Shown here piece by piece: positions 44,561-52,954 of a stretch of DNA of 64,000 nucleotides (positions are counted from its first letter, which is position 1; every line of letters begins with the position of its first letter). Source of the DNA: Corynebacterium hansenii (lineage in GTDB: Bacteria > Actinomycetota > Actinomycetes > Mycobacteriales > Mycobacteriaceae); contig NZ_CP047211.1 in NCBI RefSeq assembly GCF_030408795.1, positions 124,001 through 188,000 of the forward strand. The letters are read 5' to 3'. A program made the translations under genes and the position numbers. A model generated the notes under the pieces. It did no database searches and was not told the DNA's origin. It saw only the letters and a program-made list of their open reading frames with translations.

Positions 44561-44633
44561 GCGCCCGTAGCTCAACGGATAGAGCATCTGACTACGGATC
44601 AGAAGGTTAGGGGTTCGAATCCCTTCGGGCGCA
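44561..44633 (+). tRNA. tRNA-Arg(ACG), copy 1
   Basis: Acceptor GCGCCCG/CGGGCGC, anticodon loop CTACGGA, T-loop GGTTCGAATCC. CCA is encoded (44634-44636). A34 must be deaminated to inosine by TadA, encoded at 57290. The gene body is identical to copy 2 at 51588. Confidence 0.97.
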
Positions 44634-44640
44634 CCAACGA

Positions 44641-44670
44641 CCCCGGTACGCGATCGCGTGCCGGGGTTTT
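44641..44670 (+). terminator. Terminator of the tRNA-Ser/tRNA-Arg pair
   Basis: CCCCGGTACGCG and CGCGTGCCGGGG form a stem with one wobble pair, followed by TTTT. A partial copy of the 3' half (GTGCCGGGGTTTT) follows immediately. Confidence 0.8.
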
Positions 44671-44697
44671 CGCGTGCCGGGGTTTTCGCGTGCCCCT

Positions 44698-45300
44698 TCA
44701 GATCCAGCCTTCCTCCCACGCGAGGTCGGAGGCTTCGCGGCGGGTGGCGACGCCCAGCTTGCGCATGGCCTGCGACAGGTAATTGCGCACGGTGCCGGGG
44801 GCGAGGTGCAGCGCGTCGGCGATGTCCTGCACGGTCGCGGCGTCGCGGCCGACGCGCAGGACGTCGAGTTCGCGGTCCGTCAGCGGCGTGCGCTCGGCGC
44901 TGAGCGCGGAGGCGGCGATGTCGGGGTCGACGTGGCGTTTGCCGGCGGCGACGGTGCGGATGACCTCGGCGAGTTCCGACGCCGGCGTCGACTTGGACAC
45001 GAATCCGGCCACGCCCGCCGCCATCGCCCGGCGCAGCACCCCGGGCCGGGCGTGCCTGGTGACGATCACCGTCTTCGCCGTCACCTTCTGCGCGATTCTC
45101 TCGGCGGCCTCGACGCCGTCGTGGCCCGGCATCTCCAGGTCGAGCAGGCACACGTCGGGTTTCAGCTCCGCCGCGGCGGCGACCGCCTGTTTCCCGTCGC
45201 CCACCGACGCGACGACCTCGATGTCCTCCTCCAGATCGAGCAGGGTGGCCAGCGCGGTGCGGATCATGTCCTCGTCGTCGGCGAATAGCACGCGGATCAT
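44698..45300 (-). CDS. NarL/LuxR-type response regulator
   Basis: Predicted 200 aa. Receiver domain (~1-118) with acidic pocket ADDE, phosphoacceptor D54 in LLDLEMP and the lysine in FVSKSTP; C-terminal helix-turn-helix (~135-200, LTDRELDVLRVG ... VRNYLSQAMRKLGV). It resembles DesR-type regulators. Its ATG overlaps the kinase stop codon (ATGA), so the two are translated as a pair. Target genes are unknown; a palindrome in the kinase promoter suggests self-control. Confidence 0.93.
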   Translation of the reverse strand: MIRVLFADDEDMIRTALATLLDLEEDIEVVASVGDGKQAVAAAAELKPDVCLLDLEMPGHDGVEAAERIAQKVTAKTVIVTRHARPGVLRRAMAAGVAGFVSKSTPASELAEVIRTVAAGKRHVDPDIAASALSAERTPLTDRELDVLRVGRDAATVQDIADALHLAPGTVRNYLSQAMRKLGVATRREASDLAWEEGWI

Positions 45301-46646
45301 CGGGGGACCTCCTGGTCGTCGGTGCCGTTTGTGTTGTAGGCACCGCTGGTGCCGTTGGTGCTGTCGGCGCCGTTTGTGCCGTCGTTGGGGCGGTTGGCGG
45401 GAATGGTCGCGGTCAGGGTGAACCGGCCGGGCGCGCCGGGCGATGCCGGCGCCGGGCCGTCGTTAAGCACGCTCAGCGCGCCGCCCGCATCGCCGACCCG
45501 TTTGCGCAGGCCGGCGAGCCCCGACCCGTCGCTTCCGCTTGACGACGGCCCGCCCCCGCCCTCGACGGCGTTGCCCATGCGCAGCTGCCAGGAATCATCC
45601 GGTGCCCGCGCGATGGCGACGTCGACGGGGCCGGGGGAGCCGTGGCGCAGGACGTTGGTCGTGGCCTCGCGCAGCACCCGGCCGAAGACGGCGCGGATGG
45701 CGGGGTCGGCGGGCAGGTCGGGGGCGTCGACGGTGCAATCGAAGCCGGCGGCGGCGAGAACGTCGCGGGCGTTGTCCAGCTCCTCGTCGAGTTCCGGTGC
45801 CCGGTAGCCCTGGGCCAGCTGGCGCGTCTCCGCCATCGCGTCGGCGGCGAGGGTCCGGACTTCGGCGATCTGGGCGCGGGCGGCGGCCACGCGATCGTCG
45901 CCGCCGTCGGGCAGCAGGCGCTCGGCCAGCTCCGCCTTCAGCGCGATGACCTGCAGCGTGTGGCCCTGGATGTCGTGGAGATCCGCCGCGAACCGCAGCC
46001 GCTCGCGCGCCACCGCCAGACGGCTTTCGGTCTCGCGGGCGTCGTCGACGCGGCGGACGACGTCCCACGCCCACACCGTGGTCCAGATGATCGGCGGGAA
46101 AACGACGTGGAGCGCGAACGCCGGGTACTGGAGGTCCGCGCCATCCGGCGAGGCGATCCGCTCCACGGCGATTGCGCCCGCGACCACGGCCGCCGCCGCC
46201 CACCAGGACCGGCCGCCGACCAGACACGCCAGCAGCGACACCGCCGTGATCAGGGGCAACGCCGACCATTGCAGCGGTGCTGCGAGAGCCAGGATCGCCG
46301 CGCCGGCTACCACCATCGCCGCGGCCACCGGCCAATTGCGCACGCCGTCGCCCATGCCGCGCCGGAGCGCGCCCATGAACGACAGCTGCACGCCCGCCGA
46401 CACCGCGCACAGCACCGCGATGAGCACCGCCCGGGCCGGTTCGGTCTCCCCGCGAGCGAAGGCGGGCACCAGGACCAGCGCGTTGCCCGCGCCGATCAGC
46501 GCCACCAGGCCCGACGCCGAATACCACCAGCTCGCGCGGACGCCACCGGCGACGCCCTCCCTCGGGCGCGCGGCGGCGGTGGCCGAAAGCTGGCCCGCGC
46601 CGCGCGGGACGGGACGGGCGGTGGAGGCGTCCGTGGCGTCGGTCAT
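45297..46646 (-). CDS. DesK-type sensor histidine kinase
   Basis: Predicted 449 aa. About five or six membrane helices (~40-195) without a large outer domain, then a HisKA_3 region (FAADLHDIQGHTLQVIALKAELAERL, phosphoacceptor H224) and an ATPase domain with the N-box (LREATTNVLRHG) and G-box (GSGLAGLRKRV). The C-terminus ends in a Thr/Asn/Gly-rich tail of ~35 residues. Membrane-stress or membrane-fluidity sensing is typical of DesK relatives; the signal is unknown. TACGGT (46654-46659, minus strand) ends 7 nt before the ATG. Confidence 0.92.
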   Translation of the reverse strand: MTDATDASTARPVPRGAGQLSATAAARPREGVAGGVRASWWYSASGLVALIGAGNALVLVPAFARGETEPARAVLIAVLCAVSAGVQLSFMGALRRGMGDGVRNWPVAAAMVVAGAAILALAAPLQWSALPLITAVSLLACLVGGRSWWAAAAVVAGAIAVERIASPDGADLQYPAFALHVVFPPIIWTTVWAWDVVRRVDDARETESRLAVARERLRFAADLHDIQGHTLQVIALKAELAERLLPDGGDDRVAAARAQIAEVRTLAADAMAETRQLAQGYRAPELDEELDNARDVLAAAGFDCTVDAPDLPADPAIRAVFGRVLREATTNVLRHGSPGPVDVAIARAPDDSWQLRMGNAVEGGGGPSSSGSDGSGLAGLRKRVGDAGGALSVLNDGPAPASPGAPGRFTLTATIPANRPNDGTNGADSTNGTSGAYNTNGTDDQEVPR

Positions 46647-46664
46647 GGGCACCACCGTAGAGCA

Positions 46665-46678
46665 ATGACAATTGTCAT
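46665..46678. promoter_or_regulatory. 14-bp palindrome in the kinase promoter
   Basis: ATGACAATTGTCAT is a perfect palindrome just upstream of the kinase -10. Further GTCATG/CATGAC copies occur up to ~46712. A likely operator of the response regulator or another dimeric factor. Confidence 0.5.
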
Positions 46679-46819
46679 GGGCCCGGCATGACACACATCC
46701 GGGCAGGTCATGACGGTGCGGCCCTACCGCGGGGCGGCGCGGGCCGCGAAGGTGGAAACCGTAAACGACAACAACGGCCACCGGATGAACAGGGTGGCCG
46801 AAACCCGGAAGGAACCGTC

Positions 46820-47314
46820 ATGCAGGACTTCATCGCCGCCCTCCAGAACTTCGTCACCTCCATGCCCGACGCCGCGCAGTTTCTCGGCGTCGTCGTCATC
46901 GGCCTGATCCCGTTCGTCGAGTCGCACCTCGGCTCCGTCATCGGCGTCGCCGCCGGCGTGCCCATGCCGCTGGCCGTCCTCGCCGCGACCGTCGGCAACA
47001 CCCTGTCGGTGCTCGCCTTCGTCTACGCCGGGGCGAAGATCCGCTCCTTCTTCCGCCGCGGCCGCGCCGGGGACGGGCAGCCCGGGGGCCGCCGAGTCTC
47101 CCGCGTGAAGCGGAACATGGAGCGATTCGGCGTCCCGGGCGCCAGCCTGATCGGCCCGGCGCTGCTGCCCTCGCAGTTCACCTCGTCGGCCCTGGTCGGC
47201 GCCGGGGCCAACCGCGGCACCGTGGTCACCTGGACCCTCGTCGCGGTGGTCCTGTGGGGCGTCGTCTCCGGCGCCACCGCCGCCGGCCTGTTCGGCGCGG
47301 CGGGCATCGTCTAG
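46820..47314 (+). CDS. Small multidrug export-like membrane protein (COG2426 type)
   Basis: Predicted 164 aa with about four helices: VVVIGLIPFVESHLGSVIGVAAG, LAVLAATVGNTLSVLAFVYAG, GASLIGPALLPSQFTSSALVGAGAN and a final hydrophobic segment. The PFVESHLG and GPALLPSQ-like motifs match the 'small multi-drug export protein' family, whose true substrate is uncertain. The start is ATG 46820 after CGGAAGGAA. It diverges from the two-component genes and may be under their control, by inference. Confidence 0.78.
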   Translation: MQDFIAALQNFVTSMPDAAQFLGVVVIGLIPFVESHLGSVIGVAAGVPMPLAVLAATVGNTLSVLAFVYAGAKIRSFFRRGRAGDGQPGGRRVSRVKRNMERFGVPGASLIGPALLPSQFTSSALVGAGANRGTVVTWTLVAVVLWGVVSGATAAGLFGAAGIV

Positions 47315-47395
47315 GACGTCGGGGTCCGTGACGTCGCGATTGGCTTCTGCGGCGGTTGAGCCGGGCCGCCACCGCAACCTCCCGGGGCGAAGCGG

Positions 47396-47490
47396 CTGAC
47401 CCACCCCGAATCGGGCCCGGCCCGCGCAACCTACCGCGACGCACCGGCTGACCCACCCCGAATCGCGCCGGCCTACGTATCCCGCCTGGC
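47396..47490. repeat. Tandem single-arm copies of the hairpin repeat
   Basis: Two GGCTGACCCACCCCGAATCG units (~47394 and 47450) lead into the full hairpin at 47492, the same arrangement as at 20951-21144. Confidence 0.7.
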
Positions 47491-47491
47491 T

Positions 47492-47555
47492 AACCCACCC
47501 CGAATGTGCAGACCCACCCGCTGTAACGGGTGGGCCTGCGCATTCGGGGTGGGTT
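47492..47555. repeat. Intergenic hairpin repeat, copy 4
   Basis: Hairpin with outer arms AACCCACCCCGAATG/CATTCGGGGTGGGTT and loop CTGTAA. Two inner differences from copy 1 become G-T wobbles. It lies between convergent genes; nothing else is seen in 47315-47629. Confidence 0.8.
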
Positions 47556-47629
47556 TACGTGAGGGGGGGGCGGTGTCCCGCCCGCGTGGAAGGGGGCGCC
47601 CCGAACCGCTCCCGGCTCGGGATGCTCCG

Positions 47630-48265
47630 TCAGGAACCGTCCGCATCCAATCCGAGCATTCGGATCTGGGTGCGGACGATGTGCGTCCACAGCAGGTCCG
47701 CCGGATCGGCCGTGCCGGTGAAGTGCCCGCCGAGCTCGAGGGTCAGGGCACCGATGAGCTGCGACATTGCGGCGAGGGGCGCCGCCGCGCGGTCGCCGCC
47801 GATCGGCTCGAGCTGTTCGGCGAGCGCCGCGTCGACGGGCATCGCGGGGGCGTCGGGGGCGAGGTCCAGGAAGCAGGCGGCCACCCGCGCGGCCAGGGGA
47901 ATCGTTTCCGGGGGAGCGGTGTAGTCGGGGATCGGGGTGCCGTAGATCAGCTGGAAATCATGCGGCGACGCCAGTGCCCACGCACGCAACTCGTCGGCGC
48001 GGCGCCGCCAGGTTTCCGCCGGCACCTCGCCGCCGATGGCCTCGAGGCGTTCGGCCAGATCGCCGTAGCTCTCCTCGATCAGCGCGGTGATCAGCGCTTC
48101 CTTGCTCGGGTAATAGCGGTAGACCGCCGAGGACACCATGCCCAGCTCGCGGGTGATCGCCCGCATGGACAGGGCGACGGGGCCGACTTCGGCCAGCTGC
48201 TTGCGCCCGATGGTGCGGATGTCCTTCTCCAGTTTCCTGCGGTGGAGCTCGCGTTTTCCGGTCAT
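47630..48265 (-). CDS. TetR-family transcriptional regulator
   Basis: Predicted 211 aa. Helix-turn-helix at ~15-60 (LSMRAITRELGMVSSAVYRYYPSKEALITALI), then an all-helical ligand domain resembling the WHG-type TetR C-terminus (LRAWALASPHDFQLIYGTPIPDY). It diverges from the 48467 membrane-protein gene. The 201-bp gap contains three copies of GAGCRSTGCTC, very probably its operators. GAGACT ends 6 nt before the ATG, as at aftA. The ligand is unknown. Confidence 0.93.
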   Translation of the reverse strand: MTGKRELHRRKLEKDIRTIGRKQLAEVGPVALSMRAITRELGMVSSAVYRYYPSKEALITALIEESYGDLAERLEAIGGEVPAETWRRRADELRAWALASPHDFQLIYGTPIPDYTAPPETIPLAARVAACFLDLAPDAPAMPVDAALAEQLEPIGGDRAAAPLAAMSQLIGALTLELGGHFTGTADPADLLWTHIVRTQIRMLGLDADGS

Positions 48266-48299
48266 GCGACCAGTCTCGCACGAATTTCCCGAAAAAAGC

Positions 48300-48365
48300 G
48301 AGCACTGCTCTTGCGCAATCGAGAGCAGTGCTCTAAGTTGTGCATTGAAAGCAAGAGCGGTGCTC
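48300..48365. promoter_or_regulatory. Three operator copies and promoter in the TetR divergent region
   Basis: GAGCACTGCTC (48300-48310), GAGCAGTGCTC (48323-48333) and GAGCGGTGCTC (48355-48365) are palindromes. The first two also form an inverted pair. A plus-strand promoter, TTGCGC (48311-48316) and TAAGTT (48334-48339) with 17-bp spacing, has the second operator within its spacer. Confidence 0.8.
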
Positions 48366-48466
48366 ACGAAAGTTTCAAGAAGAAGATTCCGAAACGAACT
48401 TCCGGGAAACCACGCGGGCGGCGCTCCCGAAAACAAGCAAGACCGACAGGGAAGGCGGAAAGAACC

Positions 48467-49165
48467 ATGAACGCGATGAAGGGACTGAAGGACATGTTCG
48501 GCAAGGCGAAGAAGACGACGGGGACCCGAAACGGGGGCGGCCTGCTGCGGTTCGCGCCCGCGGCGACGGCGATCGCGGGTGGTGCGCTGCTGGCGGCGTT
48601 CCCGCTGCTGCGCCCCTGGGGCGACAAGACCGGCGTGGCCGCGGAGATGGCCGACGCCTTCGCGTCGCCGATGTGGGTGGCGGCGCACGGCGCCGGGATG
48701 CTCGGCTTCCTCGCGCTCGCCGCGGCGGCCCTGGCGCAGGGACGGGGTGGTGCACGGTGGTGGCTGGCCGGAGGAACGGCGCTGATCCTCCCGTTCTTCG
48801 GCGCCGAGACCTTCGGGCTCCACGGCATCGCCGCCAACGCCGGGCCGGATGTCGTGGCGGCCGCTGCGGAGGCGGTCCGCGGCGGCGCGGTGCAGACGAC
48901 GCAGTTCGGCATCGGGCTGCTGTCGATCGCCGTCGGCGGCGTGCTGCTGGCCCGCCGCGACCGCGCCGCGTCCGTCCTGGCGTTCGCGCTGGCCACGTAC
49001 CTGCCGCAGTTCTTCTTCGGGCCGGAGGTCCGCATCGCCCACGGGCTCGTCCTGCTCGCCGGTGCGGCGTGGTGGGCGACCTCGCTGACGCGGGACGCGC
49101 AGCCGGGCGACGTCGCGGCACGGGTCCTCGCCGGAAAGCCGGTCGCCTCGGGCGCCCTTGCCTGA
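48467..49165 (+). CDS. Multi-pass membrane protein under TetR control
   Basis: Predicted 232 aa. A short basic N-terminus ([13 protein letters not shown]) precedes about six hydrophobic segments (for example [62 protein letters not shown]). No transporter family recognised. GGAAGGCGGAAAG precedes the ATG. Its promoter overlaps the TetR operators, so it is probably the regulator's main target and may protect against the TetR ligand, by inference. Confidence 0.8.
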   Translation: MNAMKGLKDMFGKAKKTTGTRNGGGLLRFAPAATAIAGGALLAAFPLLRPWGDKTGVAAEMADAFASPMWVAAHGAGMLGFLALAAAALAQGRGGARWWLAGGTALILPFFGAETFGLHGIAANAGPDVVAAAAEAVRGGAVQTTQFGIGLLSIAVGGVLLARRDRAASVLAFALATYLPQFFFGPEVRIAHGLVLLAGAAWWATSLTRDAQPGDVAARVLAGKPVASGALA

Positions 49166-49184
49166 CGACGGCCCCTGATTCACC

Positions 49185-49229
49185 CGGCACCGCCGGATGT
49201 TGCCGCATCGGCAATATTCGGCGGTGCCG
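49185..49229. repeat. Nested hairpin before the monooxygenase gene
   Basis: An outer stem CGGCACCGCCG/CGGCGGTGCCG encloses an inner stem TTGCCG-CAT-CGGCAA. It lies 20 bp after the preceding stop codon and 50 bp before the next start; it could be a terminator or attenuator, but has no T-tract. Confidence 0.6.
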
Positions 49230-49278
49230 ACGCGTTGTGCGGAGGCGTAGGCCCTTCCCCGAACTTCAAGGAGCGTCC

Positions 49279-50268
49279 ATGATCCGCACCGAGACCATCC
49301 TCGACCTGGCCACCATCCGGGGAAACGAGACCCACGCCGAAGCGCTGCAGGGTTCCATCGCGCTGGCGCAGACCGCCGAAAAGGCCGGTTACGGCCGGAT
49401 CTGGTACGCCGAGCACCACAACATGCCCAGCATCGCGTCGTCGGCCCCGGCGGTGCTCATCGCGGCGATCGCGGCGCGAACCGAGAAGATCAAGTTGGGC
49501 TCCGGCGGCGTCATGCTGCCGAACCATGCGCCGCTGACCGTCGCAGAGCAGTTCGGCACGCTGGCCAACCTCCATCCCGGGCGCATCGAGCTCGGCCTGG
49601 GCCGCGCGCCGGGCACCGACCAGCGCACCATGCGCGCGCTGCGCAGGGATCCGCGTGCCGCCGATTCCTTCCCCCAGGATGTCCGCGAGCTGCAGGGTTA
49701 CCTGGGCGACGAAACCCTGATCCCGGGCATCGACGCGATCCCGGGCAAGGGGACGAACGTGCCCATCTACATCCTCGGGTCGTCGCTGTTCGGCGCGCAG
49801 CTCGCCGCCGCCCTGGGGCTGCCGTACGCCTTTGCCTCGCACTTCGCGCCGGACGCGATGCTGCAGGCCATGGAGGTGTACCGCGAGAATTTCACGCCGT
49901 CCGAGCAGCTGTCCGAGCCCCACGCCTTCGCGACGATGAACGTCATCGCCGCGGACGACGAGGACGACGCCGCCCGCCAGCTCGTCGCCGTCCAGCGTGG
50001 GCTGGTGCGCTCGATGTTGGGCCGCGGCGGGCGCCGGTACACCGACGAGGAAGCCGACATGCTCCTGGAGACCCCGCAGGGCATGAAGATCAAGAACATG
50101 TTCGGGCACGTCGCCGTCGGCAAGCCGGATCGGGTGCGCGAACAGATCGAGGAGTTCGGGCGGTTCTCCACCGCCGACGAGCTCATCGTCGTCCACCAGG
50201 CGACCAGGCTGGAAGACCGCCTGCGTTCCGTCGAGCTGACCGCCGAGGCGGTGGGGCTGGGGAAATGA
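49279..50268 (+). CDS. Luciferase-like flavin monooxygenase (group 1, MsnO8-like)
   Basis: Predicted 329 aa TIM-barrel FMN-dependent oxidoreductase of the LLM class. Typical stretches: [55 protein letters not shown] and the late [11 protein letters not shown]. The substrate is unknown. AAGGAG precedes the ATG. It follows the TetR-controlled gene on the same strand after a strong nested hairpin, so co-transcription is uncertain. A flavoprotein gene converges on it. Confidence 0.9.
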   Translation: MIRTETILDLATIRGNETHAEALQGSIALAQTAEKAGYGRIWYAEHHNMPSIASSAPAVLIAAIAARTEKIKLGSGGVMLPNHAPLTVAEQFGTLANLHPGRIELGLGRAPGTDQRTMRALRRDPRAADSFPQDVRELQGYLGDETLIPGIDAIPGKGTNVPIYILGSSLFGAQLAAALGLPYAFASHFAPDAMLQAMEVYRENFTPSEQLSEPHAFATMNVIAADDEDDAARQLVAVQRGLVRSMLGRGGRRYTDEEADMLLETPQGMKIKNMFGHVAVGKPDRVREQIEEFGRFSTADELIVVHQATRLEDRLRSVELTAEAVGLGK

Positions 50269-50310
50269 CCCCTCTGCCCGGCAAATGATGCCGCGCCCGG
50301 GGAAACCGAT

Positions 50311-51381
50311 TCAGCGCACCGTTGTGCCGTAGGTTTCCGCGATCGCGCGGGCCGTCGCCTTCGCGTGCGGCCCCACGCCGGTGATCGTCGCCGACCCCGG
50401 CCCGGCCCAATCCCCGTAGCCGACCAGGTGCAGGCCGGGCACGGTGGGGCGGCGGCCGTCGAGAAGCGACCGCACCGGCCCCAGTGCCGGCCGGAAGCCC
50501 GTGCACCAGATCAGATGGTCGAAGCCGCCCGGCCCTCCGAGCTCGTCGAGCGACCGGAACATCGGAGTCGCCCGCAGCCGGCCCTCGTCGCGGGCGGTGA
50601 GGACCTCGGGCAGCATGACGATGTCGCCCAGCCGCGAATCCGCCCCGGGATCGTCCTCGCCGCGGAGGATCGCCAGCATCCGCTCCCGGTTGCGCCGGAA
50701 CAGCACCCGCCCGTCGACGTCGTCCGGCATCCACCGCGGTTCCCTCCGCGTGAACCAGGTGACGTCGGCGACGCGCGTCAATTCCGCCGCGATCTGCGCC
50801 GCCGAATTCGCCCCGCCGACCACGGCCACCCGCGATCCGCGGAATGGCTCCGGGCCCGGGTAGTACGCCGAATGCCATTGCTTTCCGATGAAATTGCCCG
50901 GCCGCATCGGAACGAACGGCGCCGACCACGTGCCGGTCGCCGCCACGACGTGATCTGCGGTCCAGACCCGGTCCTCCGCGTGGATCACGAACCTCCGGTC
51001 GTGCGGATCCGGGGTGGACGGGGCGTCGGAAAGCCCCGGGTCGGTCGCCCCGCCGCGGAAGCCGACCCGCGTCACGTGCACGGGGCGCTCGACGGGGATG
51101 GAGTATCGAGTCTCGTATTTCCGCAGGTAATCGATGACGTGCGACGCCGGCGGGAACCCGTCGAACGGCGGCATCGGGATTCCCGGGAGGTTGGAGAAAT
51201 CCGCCGTGGAGAACAACGTCATCGACGGCCACACGTGGCGCCACGCGCCGCCGGGGCCCTCCTGGTCGTCCAGGACGAGGACGTCGATGCCGGCGCGGAG
51301 CAGGTAATGCGCCGTGGCCGCGCCCGCCTGCCCTCCGCCGACGATGATCACCTGGTGGGACGGCGTCGAAGGGGAAGGCAT
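50311..51381 (-). CDS. FAD/NAD(P)-binding flavoprotein (CzcO/flavin-monooxygenase-like)
   Basis: Predicted 356 aa. FAD dinucleotide-binding fold at the N-terminus (VIIVGGGQAGAATAHYL), an aromatic/Gly-rich stretch (GPGGAWRHVWPSM), a second nucleotide fold (VAVVGGANSAAQIAAEL) and a C-terminal ATG-type motif (LVGYGDWAGPGSATI). It resembles the CzcO group of putative flavoproteins. The substrate is unknown. TACCCT (51388-51393, minus strand) ends 6 nt before ATG 51381, leaderless. Confidence 0.88.
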   Translation of the reverse strand: MPSPSTPSHQVIIVGGGQAGAATAHYLLRAGIDVLVLDDQEGPGGAWRHVWPSMTLFSTADFSNLPGIPMPPFDGFPPASHVIDYLRKYETRYSIPVERPVHVTRVGFRGGATDPGLSDAPSTPDPHDRRFVIHAEDRVWTADHVVAATGTWSAPFVPMRPGNFIGKQWHSAYYPGPEPFRGSRVAVVGGANSAAQIAAELTRVADVTWFTRREPRWMPDDVDGRVLFRRNRERMLAILRGEDDPGADSRLGDIVMLPEVLTARDEGRLRATPMFRSLDELGGPGGFDHLIWCTGFRPALGPVRSLLDGRRPTVPGLHLVGYGDWAGPGSATITGVGPHAKATARAIAETYGTTVR

Positions 51382-51587
51382 GCGTCCAGGGTAAGGCGGG
51401 GCGGTTCGGGCCGATGCGGCGCGGTTGATCGGGGCAGTGGGCCGGCGAGGTGGGCCGGGGCGGTTCCGGGGTGTCCCGGGGGCTTTGGCAGCGGCCCGGA
51501 AATGGCATGTGAACTGGGGATTTGTTCGGTGTCGGGGTGCGGGGTATCGTTACATCCCGTTGCACGGGCCAAGCCCGAACAGCACAT

Positions 51588-51660
51588 GCGCCCGTAGCTC
51601 AACGGATAGAGCATCTGACTACGGATCAGAAGGTTAGGGGTTCGAATCCCTTCGGGCGCA
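51588..51660 (+). tRNA. tRNA-Arg(ACG), copy 2
   Basis: The gene body is identical to copy 1 at 44561 (acceptor GCGCCCG/CGGGCGC, anticodon ACG), but CCA is not encoded (CGG follows). Confidence 0.97.
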
Positions 51661-51666
51661 CGGTTT

Positions 51667-51696
51667 CCCCGGCAGGCATCGCCTGCCGGGGTTTTT
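51667..51696 (+). terminator. Terminator after tRNA-Arg
   Basis: CCCCGGCAGGC-ATC-GCCTGCCGGGG followed by TTTTT: a textbook intrinsic terminator. Confidence 0.92.
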
Positions 51697-51851
51697 CGTC
51701 GTGCCCGGATGCCCCGGGGCCGGCGGGGGTGCCGGCCGATGGCGCGGGGTTGGGCAACGGGGGTTTTTCGGCGTTAGCGCTCGCCCGGGAGTTTTCGGCC
51801 ACGTATCGTTTCGCTTCGAAAAAACGACGATCGAACATTTGGGAGAAGATT

Positions 51852-52811
51852 ATGGCGCAAGGTGACCCGGGGCAGAACGGACCCCAGCAGCCCGGACAGA
51901 ACGGCCCCGGCCCCGGCCCGGAGGCGGGACCGCCCGGAGCTCCGGGTCAGCCCGGCCCCTACGGTCCGCCGGGGCAGCCCGGACAGCCCGGACAGTCCGG
52001 TCCTTACGGCCAGCCGGGTCCTTACGGTCAGCCCGGCGAACCGGGCCAGCTCGGTCAGCCCGGTCAGCCGGGTCCGTATGGCCAGCCGGGTCAGCCGGGT
52101 CCTTACGGTCAGCCCGGTCAGCCCGGACAGCCGGGCCCCTACGGCCAGCCCGGCCCGTATGGTCTGCACGGCGAGCCCGAGGGTGCGACGGAGGCCAAGA
52201 AGCCCCGCAAGATCCCGACGGTGGTCCGCATCCTCGTGCCGTTGCTGCTCGTTCCCTTGGTGCTGGCGGGGATCGGAAACCTGACCAAGCCGGATCCGAT
52301 CGAAGTCGGCAGCTGCCTGGAGAAGGAGTCCGTGGACAACATCGAGGACTCGGACAACTCGATGCCCAAGGCCGTGGACTGCAACGACGAGACCGCCGGC
52401 TACCGCGTCCTGGCGATCGGCGAGAAGTCGGACGACGTCGAGTGCATCAATGTGCCCGGTGCGACCACGGTCCTGAGCCTCATGGGCGCCGACGTCTCCA
52501 AGTACTGCCTGGCGGGCATCGACGAGGACGTCGAGCGCAACATCAACAACATCCAGGTCGGCGAGTGCGTGATCATGGAGGGCGACACCGCCCTGCGCCA
52601 CGGTTGCGACCAGGCCGGCGCGCTCAAGGTGCTGGCGATCGACAACGACCCGGCGGTCGTCGACTTGCCGGACGTCTCCGGCCAGCCCAACGTGTGCGAG
52701 AAGCTCGGCGCCCCCGAGGCCACGCAGTACTACAAGTGGGGCCTCCCCTCGAGCGGCTTCATTTCGGTCCCCGACTACCAAAAGGGCATCTGCATGGCCG
52801 AAGTCGGCTGA
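51852..52811 (+). CDS. Collagen-like (PGQ-repeat) membrane protein with LppU-type outer domain, paralogue 1
   Basis: Predicted 319 aa. Cytoplasmic residues 1-115 are repeats of GQPG and GPYGQPG; one helix (~125-146, [16 protein letters not shown]); then an outer region with two similar halves ([10 protein letters not shown]... and [10 protein letters not shown]...), each Cys-paired as in the LppU/SCO3897 domain. Function unknown. GGGAGAAG precedes the ATG. The next gene is a paralogue, and a third, broken copy follows. Confidence 0.82.
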   Translation: MAQGDPGQNGPQQPGQNGPGPGPEAGPPGAPGQPGPYGPPGQPGQPGQSGPYGQPGPYGQPGEPGQLGQPGQPGPYGQPGQPGPYGQPGQPGQPGPYGQPGPYGLHGEPEGATEAKKPRKIPTVVRILVPLLLVPLVLAGIGNLTKPDPIEVGSCLEKESVDNIEDSDNSMPKAVDCNDETAGYRVLAIGEKSDDVECINVPGATTVLSLMGADVSKYCLAGIDEDVERNINNIQVGECVIMEGDTALRHGCDQAGALKVLAIDNDPAVVDLPDVSGQPNVCEKLGAPEATQYYKWGLPSSGFISVPDYQKGICMAEVG

Positions 52812-52919
52812 CGCGGCCCGGTCCGGTGGGCCCGGCGGGCGGTGGCTGACGTGCTTTGCGACGCCGCCGGCATCGGGGTCGCCGGCAGGGGACATTTGCC
52901 GCCCTTTTACCCCGCGGTG

Positions 52920-52948
52920 CTGACAGGCTCCGTCACCCGTTGTACTTT
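52920..52948 (+). promoter_or_regulatory. Promoter of the second LppU-type gene
   Basis: CTGACA (52920-52925), a 17-bp spacer and TACTTT (52943-52948). The ATG lies 6 nt after the -10, so the transcript should be leaderless. Confidence 0.75.
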
Positions 52949-52954
52949 TGCGAC

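Noticed and set aside
44698..46646. ChrSA/HrrSA haem-responsive two-component system
   Set aside because: The kinase is DesK-like, but no chr/hrt haem-export genes adjoin it and hmuO is over 40 kb away; nothing in the sequence shows a haem link.
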